DNA of 64,000 bases from Chryseosolibacter indicum (GCF_018598585.1 NZ_JAHESD010000004.1:124001-188000); one strand, 5' to 3'. Numbered from the stretch's first letter, positions 8,351 to 16,468 are shown. A program made the numbers and translations. Notes: generated from the sequence alone by a model not told the origin.

Positions 8351-9037
8351 ATGATAAAACTCCGCGACATCGACAAGTATATCGATTCACGATTTCAACG
8401 CACTTTCATTCTAAAAGGAATTAACCTGGATGTAGAACAAGGTGAATTTTTAACCATTATGGGGCCCAGTGGTGCTGGAAAATCTTCCTTAATGAATATT
8501 ATTGGTATGCTGGATGAACCATCAGACGGAGAGTACTTCTTTTTTGATCAACCCGTGCATAAGTTGAAAGAAAAGCAGAAGTCAGAGATGCATAAAAATT
8601 ACATTGGCTTCATCTTTCAGGCTTATCATCTCATTGACGAATTAACAGTTTACGAGAACATAGAAACGCCTTTACTTTACAAGGGCGTAAGTTCGCCGCA
8701 GCGCAAGAGCATGGTTGCAGAAATGCTCGATCGCTTCAATATGGTGGCAAAGAAAGATCTGTTTCCTGAACAACTAAGCGGGGGGCAGCAGCAGCTTGTG
8801 GGCATAGCCCGTGCTATAGTGGGTCAACCCAAATTATTGTTGGCCGATGAACCTACAGGTAATCTTCATTCTGATCAAGGTCGGCAAATCATGGAGATCT
8901 TCCAGAAATTAAATAACGAAGGCATTACTATAATTCAAGTTACCCATTCAGAGGAAAATGCACGGTATGGAAAGCGCATTGTGAGAGTAGGTGATGGGGC
9001 TATTGTAGAAGACACACAGGTTTTAGAAAGGGTTTAA
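8351..9037 (+). CDS. ABC transporter ATP-binding protein (MacB/LolD type)
   Basis: A 228-residue ATPase, taking the ATG at 8351 (MIKLRDIDKY), which matches the usual family start. An upstream in-frame GTG at 8306 would add 15 atypical residues. Walker A is GPSGAGKS, the Q-loop is FQAYHL, the signature is LSGGQQQ, Walker B is LLLADEPTG, and the H-loop is VTHSEE. This family works with FtsX-like MacB permeases and a periplasmic adaptor. The next gene, 4 bases away, encodes the TolC-type outer membrane channel, which supports an efflux role. The permease and adaptor genes are not in the window, so this is a split system. Confidence 0.92.
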   Translation: MIKLRDIDKYIDSRFQRTFILKGINLDVEQGEFLTIMGPSGAGKSSLMNIIGMLDEPSDGEYFFFDQPVHKLKEKQKSEMHKNYIGFIFQAYHLIDELTVYENIETPLLYKGVSSPQRKSMVAEMLDRFNMVAKKDLFPEQLSGGQQQLVGIARAIVGQPKLLLADEPTGNLHSDQGRQIMEIFQKLNNEGITIIQVTHSEENARYGKRIVRVGDGAIVEDTQVLERV

Positions 9038-9040
9038 CAG

Positions 9041-10414
9041 ATGTTTATGAGATTAAAGATTACAGCAATTTTGTCTTTTTGCACAGCGCTGGCATTTGGT
9101 CAGCAACAGACGCAAATTGATTCTGTCTTAACTTTTAAGGATGCTGTGAGGGTAGCGTTACAAAACAATGCTACGCTTATTACACAACGCAATAATCTTT
9201 TACAAACAAAGGTAAATAAGACGTACCGTTTAGCTCAGCTCGGCCCGCAAGCTTCTATCACTGCGTCACTTTATCAAAGTAATGGTAATCGCTTCATTCA
9301 ACAAGAAGCCAAAGTTGTGAATGCAACAGTAAACGGATTACAGGCACAGTTATCTGTTAATCAACCTATTTTTAACGGACTTAATATTTTAAGTACAGCA
9401 CGACAGGCTTCCAGCCAGTTGGATGCACAGCTTGAGCAGGTTAACCGGTCAGCACAAGATGTTATCAATACCGTATCAACCCAATTTCTTCAGGTTCTTC
9501 TCGATCAGGAGTTGTTGAAGATAGCGCATGAAAACCTCGTATTACAACAGAAACAATTTGAATTAATTAAAGAGCAGGTTGCAGTAGGAAGCCGTTCTCC
9601 GGTTGACGAATATAATCAGCAGGCACAGGTAAGTACAGCAGAGGTTAGGGTAGTGCAGGCAGAGCTGACCCTGACTAACGATAAGGTTCTTTTGTTTCAA
9701 TCGCTAATGGTTGACCCAACCATAAAAACAAGAATCGAAGAACCACTATGGGATGTTAATGCAATTGCACTCGACAACCTCAACCTTGATCAGCTTTTGG
9801 AAGCCGCCAATCAGCATAGAAGTGACCTGAAATCGGCGCGTGATCTTGAAAGAGCTTCAAAATTTGGCGTGCATGCGAGTAAAGGCAACTATTTTCCAAG
9901 CTTGTATGCTTTTTACAACAATGGATCGGCATACAACCAGGTAAAAGGTGCAGATAAGTCGGATCCATCATATCGGAATTTCCATGATCAATTTGTTACT
10001 GATAACCGCTCTAACTCATTTGGTCTTTCGTTGAACATACCCATTTTTACTGGCTTTCAGAACAGGTACTTCTACATTCAATCTAAAGTAACTTATGAGA
10101 ATAATAAGCTGCTAACCAAGAGCCGTGAGATCACAGTAAAATCAGACGTATTGCGTGCTTATGAAAACTTTGAAAGTGTAAAGAAAGGGTATTCAGCAAG
10201 TTTAACAGGATTGGAAGCTTCAAAAATGGCGTTGGACCTCGAGCAGGAAAGATATAACCTGGGGATCACCAGTTTTGTAGATTTTGCAACAGCCAATAGA
10301 ACCTATGTTCAAGCGCAGACTGACATGGCCCAGGCCAAATACCGGTTCTTGTTCCAAAAGATCTTGCTGGATTACGCGGTAGGAACACTTAAGGTTGACG
10401 ACATTCCTCAGTAA
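9041..10414 (+). CDS. TolC-family outer membrane efflux protein
   Basis: A 457-residue protein with a signal peptide (about residues 1-20, ending AFGQQ). It has the internally duplicated TolC layout: long Gln/Ala-rich helices (for example LTFKDAVRVALQNNATLITQRNN, and RYNLGITSFVDFATANRTYVQAQTDMAQAKY near the C terminus, each typical of OEP repeats) and beta-barrel strands between. It forms the outer-membrane exit duct for an ABC or RND pump. It starts 4 bases after the ABC ATPase stop, so the two are cotranslated in one unit under the predicted sigma-54 promoter. Confidence 0.92.
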   Translation: MFMRLKITAILSFCTALAFGQQQTQIDSVLTFKDAVRVALQNNATLITQRNNLLQTKVNKTYRLAQLGPQASITASLYQSNGNRFIQQEAKVVNATVNGLQAQLSVNQPIFNGLNILSTARQASSQLDAQLEQVNRSAQDVINTVSTQFLQVLLDQELLKIAHENLVLQQKQFELIKEQVAVGSRSPVDEYNQQAQVSTAEVRVVQAELTLTNDKVLLFQSLMVDPTIKTRIEEPLWDVNAIALDNLNLDQLLEAANQHRSDLKSARDLERASKFGVHASKGNYFPSLYAFYNNGSAYNQVKGADKSDPSYRNFHDQFVTDNRSNSFGLSLNIPIFTGFQNRYFYIQSKVTYENNKLLTKSREITVKSDVLRAYENFESVKKGYSASLTGLEASKMALDLEQERYNLGITSFVDFATANRTYVQAQTDMAQAKYRFLFQKILLDYAVGTLKVDDIPQ

Positions 10415-10443
10415 TAGGGGAACTTAGATTACCAAAATTTTAT

Positions 10444-10451
10444 TATCTTTG
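10444..10451 (+). promoter_or_regulatory. Bacteroidota-type -7 box of the rpsA promoter
   Basis: TATCTTTG is a full match to the TAnnTTTG -7 element recognised by the Bacteroidota housekeeping sigma factor. The -33 region is weak. Transcription would begin just before the GC-rich hairpin at 10454 and leave a leader of about 105 bases ahead of rpsA. Confidence 0.55.
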
Positions 10452-10453
10452 CA

Positions 10454-10479
10454 GCCCTGTTCTATTGGACAGGGCTTTT
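10454..10479 (+). other. Hairpin with T tract in the rpsA leader (terminator or attenuator)
   Basis: GCCCTGT pairs with ACAGGGC (7 bp, extended by a G-T and a C-G pair), followed by TTTTC. It could end the tolC transcript, or sit at the very 5' end of the rpsA mRNA, because the -7 box lies directly upstream of it. Confidence 0.55.
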
Positions 10480-10562
10480 CGTTGAAAGAAAAGTATAATG
10501 TTTAACCAAATTTGTATGAATAAGCCCGGTTCATACATGTAATAAGGGCGACCACATTTATT

Positions 10563-12557
10563 ATGGCAAAACAACAAAAAGGTCCTGAATCAAGACCAAA
10601 AAAGCCAGCAGGACCAGCAAATGCAGCACCTGCAAGTAAAGCCAAAGGATCTAAATCCATTGATGGAGAAGATGAAGATCCAATCGAAGCAGCAAAAAGA
10701 CGTAAGAGAGAAGAAGACGAGATAACCACAGAGGCTATCCCTGTTACTGAACTCAGAAAATCACTTTACACTAAGCAAGTGCCTGGTGAGTTTGATTGGG
10801 ATGCTTTCGAAAGCAAAGGTTTTGGAGAAGGCTATTCTAAAGACAAGCGCGATGAGATGAACAAAATGTACACCGGAACAGTGGCAACCGTTAATTCGGG
10901 TGAAGTTGTTAAGGGTACAGTAGTGGGTGTCAATGATCGCGATGTTATTCTTAACATTGGTTTTAAATCAGACGGACTTGTTCCGCTAGCTGAATTTAAA
11001 GATATGACCAACCTTAAAATAGGTGATGTTGTAGATCTTTTCATTGAAGAAAGAGAAGACGCAATGGGTCAGCTTATTCTTAGCCGCAGAAAAGCGAAGC
11101 TTGTTAAAGGCTGGGAGTATGTACAAACAGCATTAGACAAAGATGAAGTTGTAGAAGGTTTTGTAAAACGCAGAACGAAAGGTGGTCTTATCGTTGATGT
11201 ATTTGGTATAGAAGCTTTCTTACCAGGTTCTCAAATCGATGTGAAGCCTATCCGCGATTTCGATATTTATGTTAACAAAACAATCGAGGTTAAGATTGTG
11301 AAGATCAACTACACCAATGATAACGTAGTTGTATCACACAAAGTCCTCATTGAGAAAGATCTTGAACAACAGAAGGCAGCTATCCTTACTAACCTTGAAA
11401 AAGGTCAGGTATTGGAAGGTGTTATCAAGAACATGACCAACTTCGGTGTATTCATCGATCTTGGTGGTGTAGATGGTCTTCTTCACATTACTGATATTTC
11501 ATGGGGTCGTATCAACCACCCTGAAGAAGTACTTAAGCTTGACCAGACAGTTAAAGTGGTTGTGCTTGACTTCGATGGCGACAAGAAGAGAATCTCTCTT
11601 GGTATGAAGCAACTTACGCCTCATCCTTGGGATGCACTTTCTGCTGATATCCAGGTTGGTTCTAAAGTTAAAGGTAAGATCGTTAACGTAGCAGATTACG
11701 GAGCATTCCTTGAACTGCAATCTGGCGTTGAAGGCCTTATCCACGTAAGTGAAATGAGCTGGTCTCAGCATTTACGCAACCCTCAGGACTTCCTGAAAGT
11801 TGGTGATGAAGTTGAAGCTGTTGTGTTGACACTTGACCGCGAAGAGCGTAAGATGTCTCTTGGTATCAAACAACTTACTGAAGATCCTTGGACAAGACAA
11901 GATGTACTTAACAAGTACGCTGTTGGAACTAAGCATAAAGGTGTTGTTCGTAACCTTACTAACTTCGGTCTGTTCATCGAACTTGAAGAAGGTATCGACG
12001 GTTTAGTACACGTTTCTGACTTAAGCTGGACCAAGAAGATCAAGCATCCTTCTGAATTTGTAAAGGTTGGTGACACTATGGAAGTTCAGGTTCTTGAGCT
12101 TGACGCAGCTAACCGTAGATTAGCATTAAGCCACAAGCACCTTGAAGAAAACCCTTGGGATACTTTCGAAACTGTATTCACTATCGGGTCAGTCCACAAG
12201 TGTACAATCATCAGCAAAAACGACAAAGGCGCAGTACTTGAGTTACCTTACGGTATCGAAGGTTTCTGCTCTGCTAAAAATCTTCAGAAAGAAGATAACT
12301 CTAAAGCAGAAGTTGGTGATGCTCTTGAGTTCAAAGTTCTGGAATTCTCTAAAGATGACAGAAGAATCGTGTTGTCTCACAAAGCAACATGGTCTGTTGA
12401 AGAAGAAGTTGCTGCTGCCAAGAAAAAGGCACCTGCAAAAGGTGGTAACAAAACCATCCAGAACATCAATCAACAGTCTGAGAAGTCAACACTTGGCGAT
12501 CTTGATGCGCTTGCAGCGTTGAGAGAAAAAATGTCCGGTGGAGACAAAGGTGAGTAA
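10563..12557 (+). CDS. rpsA: 30S ribosomal protein S1
   Basis: A 664-residue ribosomal protein that binds mRNA on the 30S subunit. It contains six S1 OB-fold repeats (about residues 100-165, 185-250, 270-340, 355-425, 440-510 and 525-595), visible as recurring G-x-V-x-x-I/V...G-x-x-G-L-I/V-H-x-S blocks such as DGLLHITDISWG, EGLIHVSEMSW and DGLVHVSDLSW. The N terminus is a Lys/Pro/Ala-rich extension of about 70 residues and the C terminus a charged tail, both usual for Bacteroidota S1 and longer than the E. coli protein (557 residues). Codon use is clearly that of a highly expressed gene. It has its own promoter and terminator. Confidence 0.97.
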   Translation: MAKQQKGPESRPKKPAGPANAAPASKAKGSKSIDGEDEDPIEAAKRRKREEDEITTEAIPVTELRKSLYTKQVPGEFDWDAFESKGFGEGYSKDKRDEMNKMYTGTVATVNSGEVVKGTVVGVNDRDVILNIGFKSDGLVPLAEFKDMTNLKIGDVVDLFIEEREDAMGQLILSRRKAKLVKGWEYVQTALDKDEVVEGFVKRRTKGGLIVDVFGIEAFLPGSQIDVKPIRDFDIYVNKTIEVKIVKINYTNDNVVVSHKVLIEKDLEQQKAAILTNLEKGQVLEGVIKNMTNFGVFIDLGGVDGLLHITDISWGRINHPEEVLKLDQTVKVVVLDFDGDKKRISLGMKQLTPHPWDALSADIQVGSKVKGKIVNVADYGAFLELQSGVEGLIHVSEMSWSQHLRNPQDFLKVGDEVEAVVLTLDREERKMSLGIKQLTEDPWTRQDVLNKYAVGTKHKGVVRNLTNFGLFIELEEGIDGLVHVSDLSWTKKIKHPSEFVKVGDTMEVQVLELDAANRRLALSHKHLEENPWDTFETVFTIGSVHKCTIISKNDKGAVLELPYGIEGFCSAKNLQKEDNSKAEVGDALEFKVLEFSKDDRRIVLSHKATWSVEEEVAAAKKKAPAKGGNKTIQNINQQSEKSTLGDLDALAALREKMSGGDKGE

Positions 12558-12577
12558 TTTACTTATCGTATTATAAA

Positions 12578-12607
12578 AAGGTGGTTCATTGAACCACCTT
12601 TTATTTT
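12578..12607 (+). terminator. Rho-independent terminator of rpsA
   Basis: A perfect 10-bp stem (AAGGTGGTTC/GAACCACCTT) with a 3-base loop runs into a T-rich tract at 12599-12610. Confidence 0.9.
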
Positions 12608-12616
12608 TTTATAGCA

Positions 12617-12646
12617 TTGCAATAACAGGCGAATTTTATAGTTTTG
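12617..12646 (+). promoter_or_regulatory. Promoter of tRNA-Cys
   Basis: TTG at 12617-12619 and TAGTTTTG at 12639-12646 (TAnnTTTG) are separated by 19 bases, the preferred spacing of Bacteroidota promoters. The mature tRNA begins 54 bases downstream. Confidence 0.6.
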
Positions 12647-12700
12647 CCTCCTCAAGATCGGCAACAGCAGCAGGTGTTGCTGTCCTTGAGATTTAAGCAT

Positions 12701-12771
12701 GGTTCCGTGGCCGAGCGGCTAGGCAGAGCTCTGCAAAAGCTTGTACAGCGGTTCGAATCCGCTCGGAACCT
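12701..12771 (+). tRNA. tRNA-Cys (GCA)
   Basis: A 71-base cloverleaf. The acceptor stem pairs 12701-12707 with 12764-12770. The anticodon stem is 12726-12730 with 12738-12742 around loop CTGCAAA, giving anticodon GCA at 12733-12735. The T-arm is 12747-12763 with TTCGAAT in the loop. The discriminator base is T, as expected for tRNA-Cys, and CCA is not encoded. The 3' part (from 12751) is duplicated at 25839-25860, so this gene is the attachment site of the integrated element. The duplication leaves the tRNA intact. Confidence 0.97.
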
Positions 12772-12772
12772 C
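12751..12772. repeat. attL: 22-bp direct repeat in tRNA-Cys
   Basis: Identical over 22 bases to 25839-25860. It covers the 3' half of the T-arm and the acceptor 3' strand. The match ends at 12773 (G here, A at the other end). Confidence 0.92.
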
Positions 12773-12773
12773 G

Positions 12774-12808
12774 AAAAACCCGCATGGCGTAAAGCCTTGC
12801 GGGTTTTT
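12774..12808 (+). terminator. Rho-independent terminator supplied by the element behind tRNA-Cys
   Basis: An 11-bp stem (12774-12784 with 12798-12808, AAAAACCCGCA/TGCGGGTTTTT) with an inner GGC/GCC pairing is followed by further T. It replaces the tRNA's original terminator, now displaced to 25864. Confidence 0.85.
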
Positions 12809-12815
12809 TATTTTA

Positions 12816-12835
12816 TTAGTACACCGTTAGTACAC
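12816..12835 (+). promoter_or_regulatory. Paired arm-type site near attL
   Basis: TTAGTACAC occurs twice (12816-12824, 12827-12835) with an 11-base period. The same pair in the same orientation is found near attR at 25713-25732. It is a probable integrase arm-binding site. A further shared 9-mer, GTGCATCGG, is at 12881-12889 and 25821-25829. Confidence 0.7.
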
Positions 12836-12945
12836 TTTTTGGCAATACAACAACTCTTTCAAAACCAAGTGTGCACGCACGTGCATCGGAAGGAAATGCT
12901 GTAATGTAATCCGTATATTAGTAATTATACGAAGCATAATAATAG

Positions 12946-13647
12946 ATGAGCAGCTACTTCGGAGGATATTATTTAATTCACTTGAGGAAATTTGATTTCG
13001 GGCGACTGAAGGACAAGTTTGTCTATACCTGCAGTGACTGTATCAACGACTCGTTATTTGGAAGCTGGAGTCTTTCGTGGACTACAAAAGGAAAAGATGA
13101 ATTAGTAAGTGTGTCTAATGATTTCAAAATCAGTGAACAGACGATTACTGAGATTAATACATGGGCTGACAAAAATTTCAACGACAAGAAAGTCGGATGG
13201 ATAAACGTCTTTTCGGATCTAGATGCGGTTAAGGAATATCGGAACAGATTCTTTCCTCATGTAAATGACCTCAAGGTTCTAACTATTTACTTCCCCGACA
13301 GTGAGGTCAATGATATAATGCAGACGTTCATGCCCAAAGGAACGAATGGGGCTCTAGGGATCTGGCAAAATCTAAGTCTCAAGATCAGCGAGACCGATGA
13401 CATTAATGAAGTTTTAATCGGCTATGATTTAATTGGAATTGAATCTGGCGGAGAGTTTCACTCTCTTCACTGTCATGATATTGCTGACGACCTTAGTAAT
13501 AAGTTTGGGGTCACATTTAATAAGTATGGCTTAATTCAGGAACGAGCAGACTGGGGACGGATTACTGAATATATGAACGATGAAGAGAACGGGTTTGAAC
13601 CAGTTCCCTGGTATGTGTGCAAAGTAAAAATGAGATTGGACACATGA
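12946..13647 (+). CDS. Hypothetical cytoplasmic protein (first gene of island cargo)
   Basis: A 233-residue soluble protein with no signal peptide and many aromatic and acidic residues (Trp in SWSLSWTT, GIWQNLS and PVPWYV). I do not recognise a family. Notable blocks are the Cys pair YTCSDC near residue 28, and HSLHCHDIADDLSNKFG near residue 175. The compact acidic character and position beside known immunity families would fit an immunity protein, but that rests on context only. Its stop overlaps the next start in ATGA, so the two are translationally coupled. Confidence 0.7.
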   Translation: MSSYFGGYYLIHLRKFDFGRLKDKFVYTCSDCINDSLFGSWSLSWTTKGKDELVSVSNDFKISEQTITEINTWADKNFNDKKVGWINVFSDLDAVKEYRNRFFPHVNDLKVLTIYFPDSEVNDIMQTFMPKGTNGALGIWQNLSLKISETDDINEVLIGYDLIGIESGGEFHSLHCHDIADDLSNKFGVTFNKYGLIQERADWGRITEYMNDEENGFEPVPWYVCKVKMRLDT

Positions 13648-14129
13648 AAATTTCCTTAACGATAGTTCTATCAGCTATACTCTTTTCAGCAGTTGGACAG
13701 GACGCGACACCGGACTCAATAGTTTTTCGGGAGCGCTTAGATAGATTCATAAACAGGGAGTTCTTGAAATTAAAATCTGACACGGTGTTAAACCGGCTGA
13801 AAGCGTGGTATGGAACGAAACTTAACAGTCTAGGTAGTTGCTTGGTTGTCTTTAGTCATGGAAATCTCAAGCCAGCTGAGTTAGCGAGCATGACTGCCAG
13901 AATTCAAGAATTCGCTGAGCTCTTATTTGAGGAAGGCACACCCATCTATTTATCGATCGGAGGAAGCCAGAGTGTTGAGTGGAGTGCCGAGCAGCAAAAG
14001 AAAAATCGCAAGAGTAACCTGACATTTGTGAGCCTGGGTAATTATTGCGTTGTTGAAAAACGCGAGGGTGAGTTCGAGAGCATCTTCAATCGAAAGACCT
14101 TGGACCTCCTTGGGATTGAAAAACTGTAA
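13644..14129 (+). CDS. Hypothetical exported protein
   Basis: A 161-residue protein starting at the ATG of the ATGA overlap with the preceding gene. A start nine codons upstream would put residues before a clear signal peptide (MKISLTIVLSAILFSAVGQ). The mature part is predicted soluble and mixed alpha/beta. Family not recognised. The segment SLGSCLVVFSHGNLKPAELASM and the later LTFVSLGNYCVVEKR look like core strands. The stop overlaps an ATG at 14129, but the next gene more likely starts at 14174. Confidence 0.7.
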   Translation: MKISLTIVLSAILFSAVGQDATPDSIVFRERLDRFINREFLKLKSDTVLNRLKAWYGTKLNSLGSCLVVFSHGNLKPAELASMTARIQEFAELLFEEGTPIYLSIGGSQSVEWSAEQQKKNRKSNLTFVSLGNYCVVEKREGEFESIFNRKTLDLLGIEKL

Positions 14130-14173
14130 TGATTCAAGGTGAATCGCTCATATCGGTCCGAGACCAATTAACT

Positions 14174-14734
14174 ATGAACAAACTCATTTACCTATTAACA
14201 ACAATCTCGTTAAGTGCATTCGGGCAAGACAAAGCATTGGATCTCGCTAAACATTTAAAGGGAGACGATCGAAACCTCGTTGAATCGTTTATTGCCGCTG
14301 GGAATACTGATTTTATTTTCGTGGACAGGATGCATCCTGGATTAATGTATTACCCGAAGTATGACAGTTGCAAAGACGAGACTTTTTTGAAATTTATACT
14401 AGTAAACACTAGTGACGCGAATAATAGCGAGTTCATAAAGTACGACAACTGCGGGCAATCGCGAGTGACAGTCAGCTCTAAAGCGTTGAAATTTTACGCG
14501 GAAAACAGAGAGCAGATCGTTCGCGAGTCGGTTGAAGAGCGAGTGTCTATTGATCACACCGTTTTTTACTCGTTGTATGAATTTAGAGGCGGAAAGCTGA
14601 TGACTTACAAGTTTTTTTGCAAAGAGTGCGTTGATCGGGATAACACCGAATCAATAAGAACTAAGAATCAAGATTTAAAAATCTATAAGTTTTTTTCCAT
14701 GCTCGATATTGAATTGTTGGGGCTTATCCGATAG
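14174..14734 (+). CDS. Hypothetical exported protein
   Basis: A 186-residue protein. I choose the ATG at 14174 because it opens a signal peptide (MNKLIYLLTTISLSAFGQ). The in-frame ATG at 14129 would place 15 polar residues ahead of it. The mature part has Cys residues in YDSCKDE, YDNCGQ and FFCKECVD, so disulfides or a metal site are possible in the periplasm. Family not recognised. It is the third member of a plus-strand run that begins at 12946. Confidence 0.7.
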   Translation: MNKLIYLLTTISLSAFGQDKALDLAKHLKGDDRNLVESFIAAGNTDFIFVDRMHPGLMYYPKYDSCKDETFLKFILVNTSDANNSEFIKYDNCGQSRVTVSSKALKFYAENREQIVRESVEERVSIDHTVFYSLYEFRGGKLMTYKFFCKECVDRDNTESIRTKNQDLKIYKFFSMLDIELLGLIR

Positions 14735-14765
14735 ACTGCTTTAAAATGCGATATAGACGCCTTCC

Positions 14766-15305
14766 ATGATGAACCCCAAAAAAGTACTCTGGACCATCAC
14801 CTTGATTCTTCCAATTGCGATATGGCTCTTGGTGTACCAAGCTTTATTCGCCAGTGACCTATTTGTCGAAACCGTAACATTCATGATGGCGGCCATCTTG
14901 CTGTCTTTTGTAACGGTTGGGGCATTGCTTTTACTTAGGCGAGTTGATAGAGAAATTCTCAAGAAGGCTAAGCTGATGAAAACATTTATCATCGTTTTCG
15001 GAACCCCAGTAACCTTCCTGTTGCCTTGGGCTTACGTTACCTTCATCGCACTATCATATAAGTGGACCCAAGACATTTCCACAAAAGATGGAAGTTATAG
15101 CCTTTCTAAATACCAAAACTTCTTCACATCAAAATATATTTACCATGAGAACAACAGCGACACTTTAGTAGTGACGGTTGGCAGAGATAACAATGTTCGA
15201 AGCTTAATGAAGTTGAAGAATGGCGAAGAAGTCATGACAAATTCTGAAAGCATTCCCAATTGGCAAGATCTGATGAATCGCGGTCTTTTCAGATATGATA
15301 AATAA
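14766..15305 (+). CDS. Hypothetical membrane protein, three predicted helices
   Basis: A 179-residue protein with hydrophobic helices at about residues 8-30, 36-57 and 71-97, then a soluble C-terminal domain of about 80 residues (from WTQDISTKDGSYS). Start is at the first of two adjacent ATG codons. Family not recognised. The layout of a small helical anchor plus an outer domain recurs in the minus-strand gene at 18562-19218, though the sequences are not obviously alike. Confidence 0.65.
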   Translation: MMNPKKVLWTITLILPIAIWLLVYQALFASDLFVETVTFMMAAILLSFVTVGALLLLRRVDREILKKAKLMKTFIIVFGTPVTFLLPWAYVTFIALSYKWTQDISTKDGSYSLSKYQNFFTSKYIYHENNSDTLVVTVGRDNNVRSLMKLKNGEEVMTNSESIPNWQDLMNRGLFRYDK

Positions 15306-15342
15306 GCTCCGATAAACACGCTAATTTGTTACTGCCAATAGG

Positions 15343-15678
15343 ATGACGACAAAGAAGTTTAAAATCAACGGAAGAGACATAAAACAATTGATTCAACCAA
15401 TGGGTGGTTGTATGGCTACGGACAAAATCACCGTTGAGGGTGAACTTGTCGATTACATGTATCGCGAAACTCCTGACTTCAACAGCGATAGCGGCTGGAG
15501 ATTCTTGTCCGGCACCGAGTCGCAGGAGTACGCTGATAATGCAAACCATTGGGCGATCTACGATGTCAATACAATTGCAAATTATGATCCTTCAATTATT
15601 GACTACTTAGATTCACCAGTCGGAACTGAATTACAAAGAATCAAAGGAACAAACACATTTAGGACACTGGCACCTTAG
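15343..15678 (+). CDS. DUF2185 (Imm33-type) immunity protein
   Basis: A 111-residue cytoplasmic protein with the DUF2185 pattern: GGCMATDKITVEG, then SGWRFLSGTES, then NHWAIYDVNTIANYDPSII and DSPVGTELQR. This family (also called Imm33) is predicted to neutralise toxin domains delivered in contact-dependent competition. No cognate toxin gene is next to it, so it is an orphan immunity gene. Its TAG stop is directly followed by the stop of the convergent gene at 15679. Confidence 0.82.
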   Translation: MTTKKFKINGRDIKQLIQPMGGCMATDKITVEGELVDYMYRETPDFNSDSGWRFLSGTESQEYADNANHWAIYDVNTIANYDPSIIDYLDSPVGTELQRIKGTNTFRTLAP

Positions 15679-15996
15679 TCATCGCCCGACTCTCTTGTAA
15701 ATCCAATAAACGACAGGACTCCAGAATACCCACGACCCTAATGTTGTCATAATAATTCGCCCGGCTTGTCCGATCGGACCGGGTTGCCAACCATGAATAT
15801 CTCCTGTGATCAGGACGTATAGTATGAAACCGGGCATTGAAGGGATAATGAGAACTGTTACCAGCACACCATCACTATGGTTTGTGTCAAGTACATCTGC
15901 GATGGTGGTTGTAGTTGCCAAGACTAGCAATGTCACTCCGGCAATAACCCAGAATTTTCTCTTCAAATTTTGGTGTTCCCGTTCGTCAATATTCAT
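15679..15996 (-). CDS. Hypothetical small membrane protein
   Basis: A 105-residue protein with three hydrophobic stretches (about residues 14-33, 44-62 and 80-99) and a basic C terminus. Family not recognised. It is convergent with and directly abuts the DUF2185 gene. Its upstream region holds the 46-bp tandem repeats. Confidence 0.6.
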   Translation of the reverse strand: MNIDEREHQNLKRKFWVIAGVTLLVLATTTTIADVLDTNHSDGVLVTVLIIPSMPGFILYVLITGDIHGWQPGPIGQAGRIIMTTLGSWVFWSPVVYWIYKRVGR

Positions 15997-16024
15997 AGGT
16001 TCTATGCCTGATCCTCCAGCATAA

Positions 16025-16162
16025 GCAAGATGTATTTTTGTAATACAAAAACCCTATGCTAGCTGCATTAGCAAGATGTATTTTTGTCCACAAAAATCAA
16101 TGCTTTAGGTGCATTAGCAAGATGTACAAATGTCTGCCAAAAATGCCTCGGAACTCGGCATT
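16025..16162. repeat. Tandem 46-bp repeat, three units, with internal palindromes
   Basis: GCAAGATGTA begins at 16025, 16071 and 16117, an exact 46-base period. Units 1 and 2 share TATTTTTGT..ACAAAAA, an internal palindrome (TTTTTGTaatACAAAAA and TTTTTGTccACAAAAA), and end in GCATTA. Unit 3 is degenerate. The tract fills most of the 199-base divergent gap between the genes at 15679-15996 and 16196-16468. Possible roles are iterons of an excised circle, regulator binding sites, or recombination-directionality sites. Confidence 0.8.
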
Positions 16163-16195
16163 TCATGAATCATAAAAGACCCCTGACTCATAACC

Positions 16196-16468
16196 ATGTC
16201 TCAGATAGACTCTGTTCCTGAACATCAGAGTCGCGCAAGGCACTTTCAAACCCTAAAATTTTTATCCAATGAAGATCAGCTAGTTGAAGGGGGTACTAGT
16301 ACCCTTGTAACTGTTTTTGCTTTCAAGCTTTGCCTTTATTTAACTCATGAGTCGAGCGACTGGAAAAACTTAATCTTTGCCGTGCTTAAGGTGGAGGAAT
16401 GGTGCCTAGAATTCCTCCTTAAGGTCGCGAGTCAGGCTAAGAAGGTGCACGAACTTGGAGGAAATTGA
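16196..16468 (+). CDS. Hypothetical small protein upstream of excisionase-like gene
   Basis: A 90-residue protein, mostly helical by composition (VTVFAFKLCLYLTHE and LIFAVLKVEEWCLEFLLK could be amphipathic helices). No family recognised. It lies 39 bases ahead of the HTH gene and behind the tandem repeats, so it is probably part of the element's own maintenance functions, though this is positional inference only. Confidence 0.5.
   Translation: MSQIDSVPEHQSRARHFQTLKFLSNEDQLVEGGTSTLVTVFAFKLCLYLTHESSDWKNLIFAVLKVEEWCLEFLLKVASQAKKVHELGGN

Noticed and set aside
12644-12904. 86-codon plus-strand frame
   Set aside because: It runs through the tRNA-Cys gene and its terminator and has no protein-like composition.
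16025-16162. Possible CRISPR array
   Set aside because: The whole 46-base unit is repeated without unique spacers, there are only three units, and no cas gene is present.
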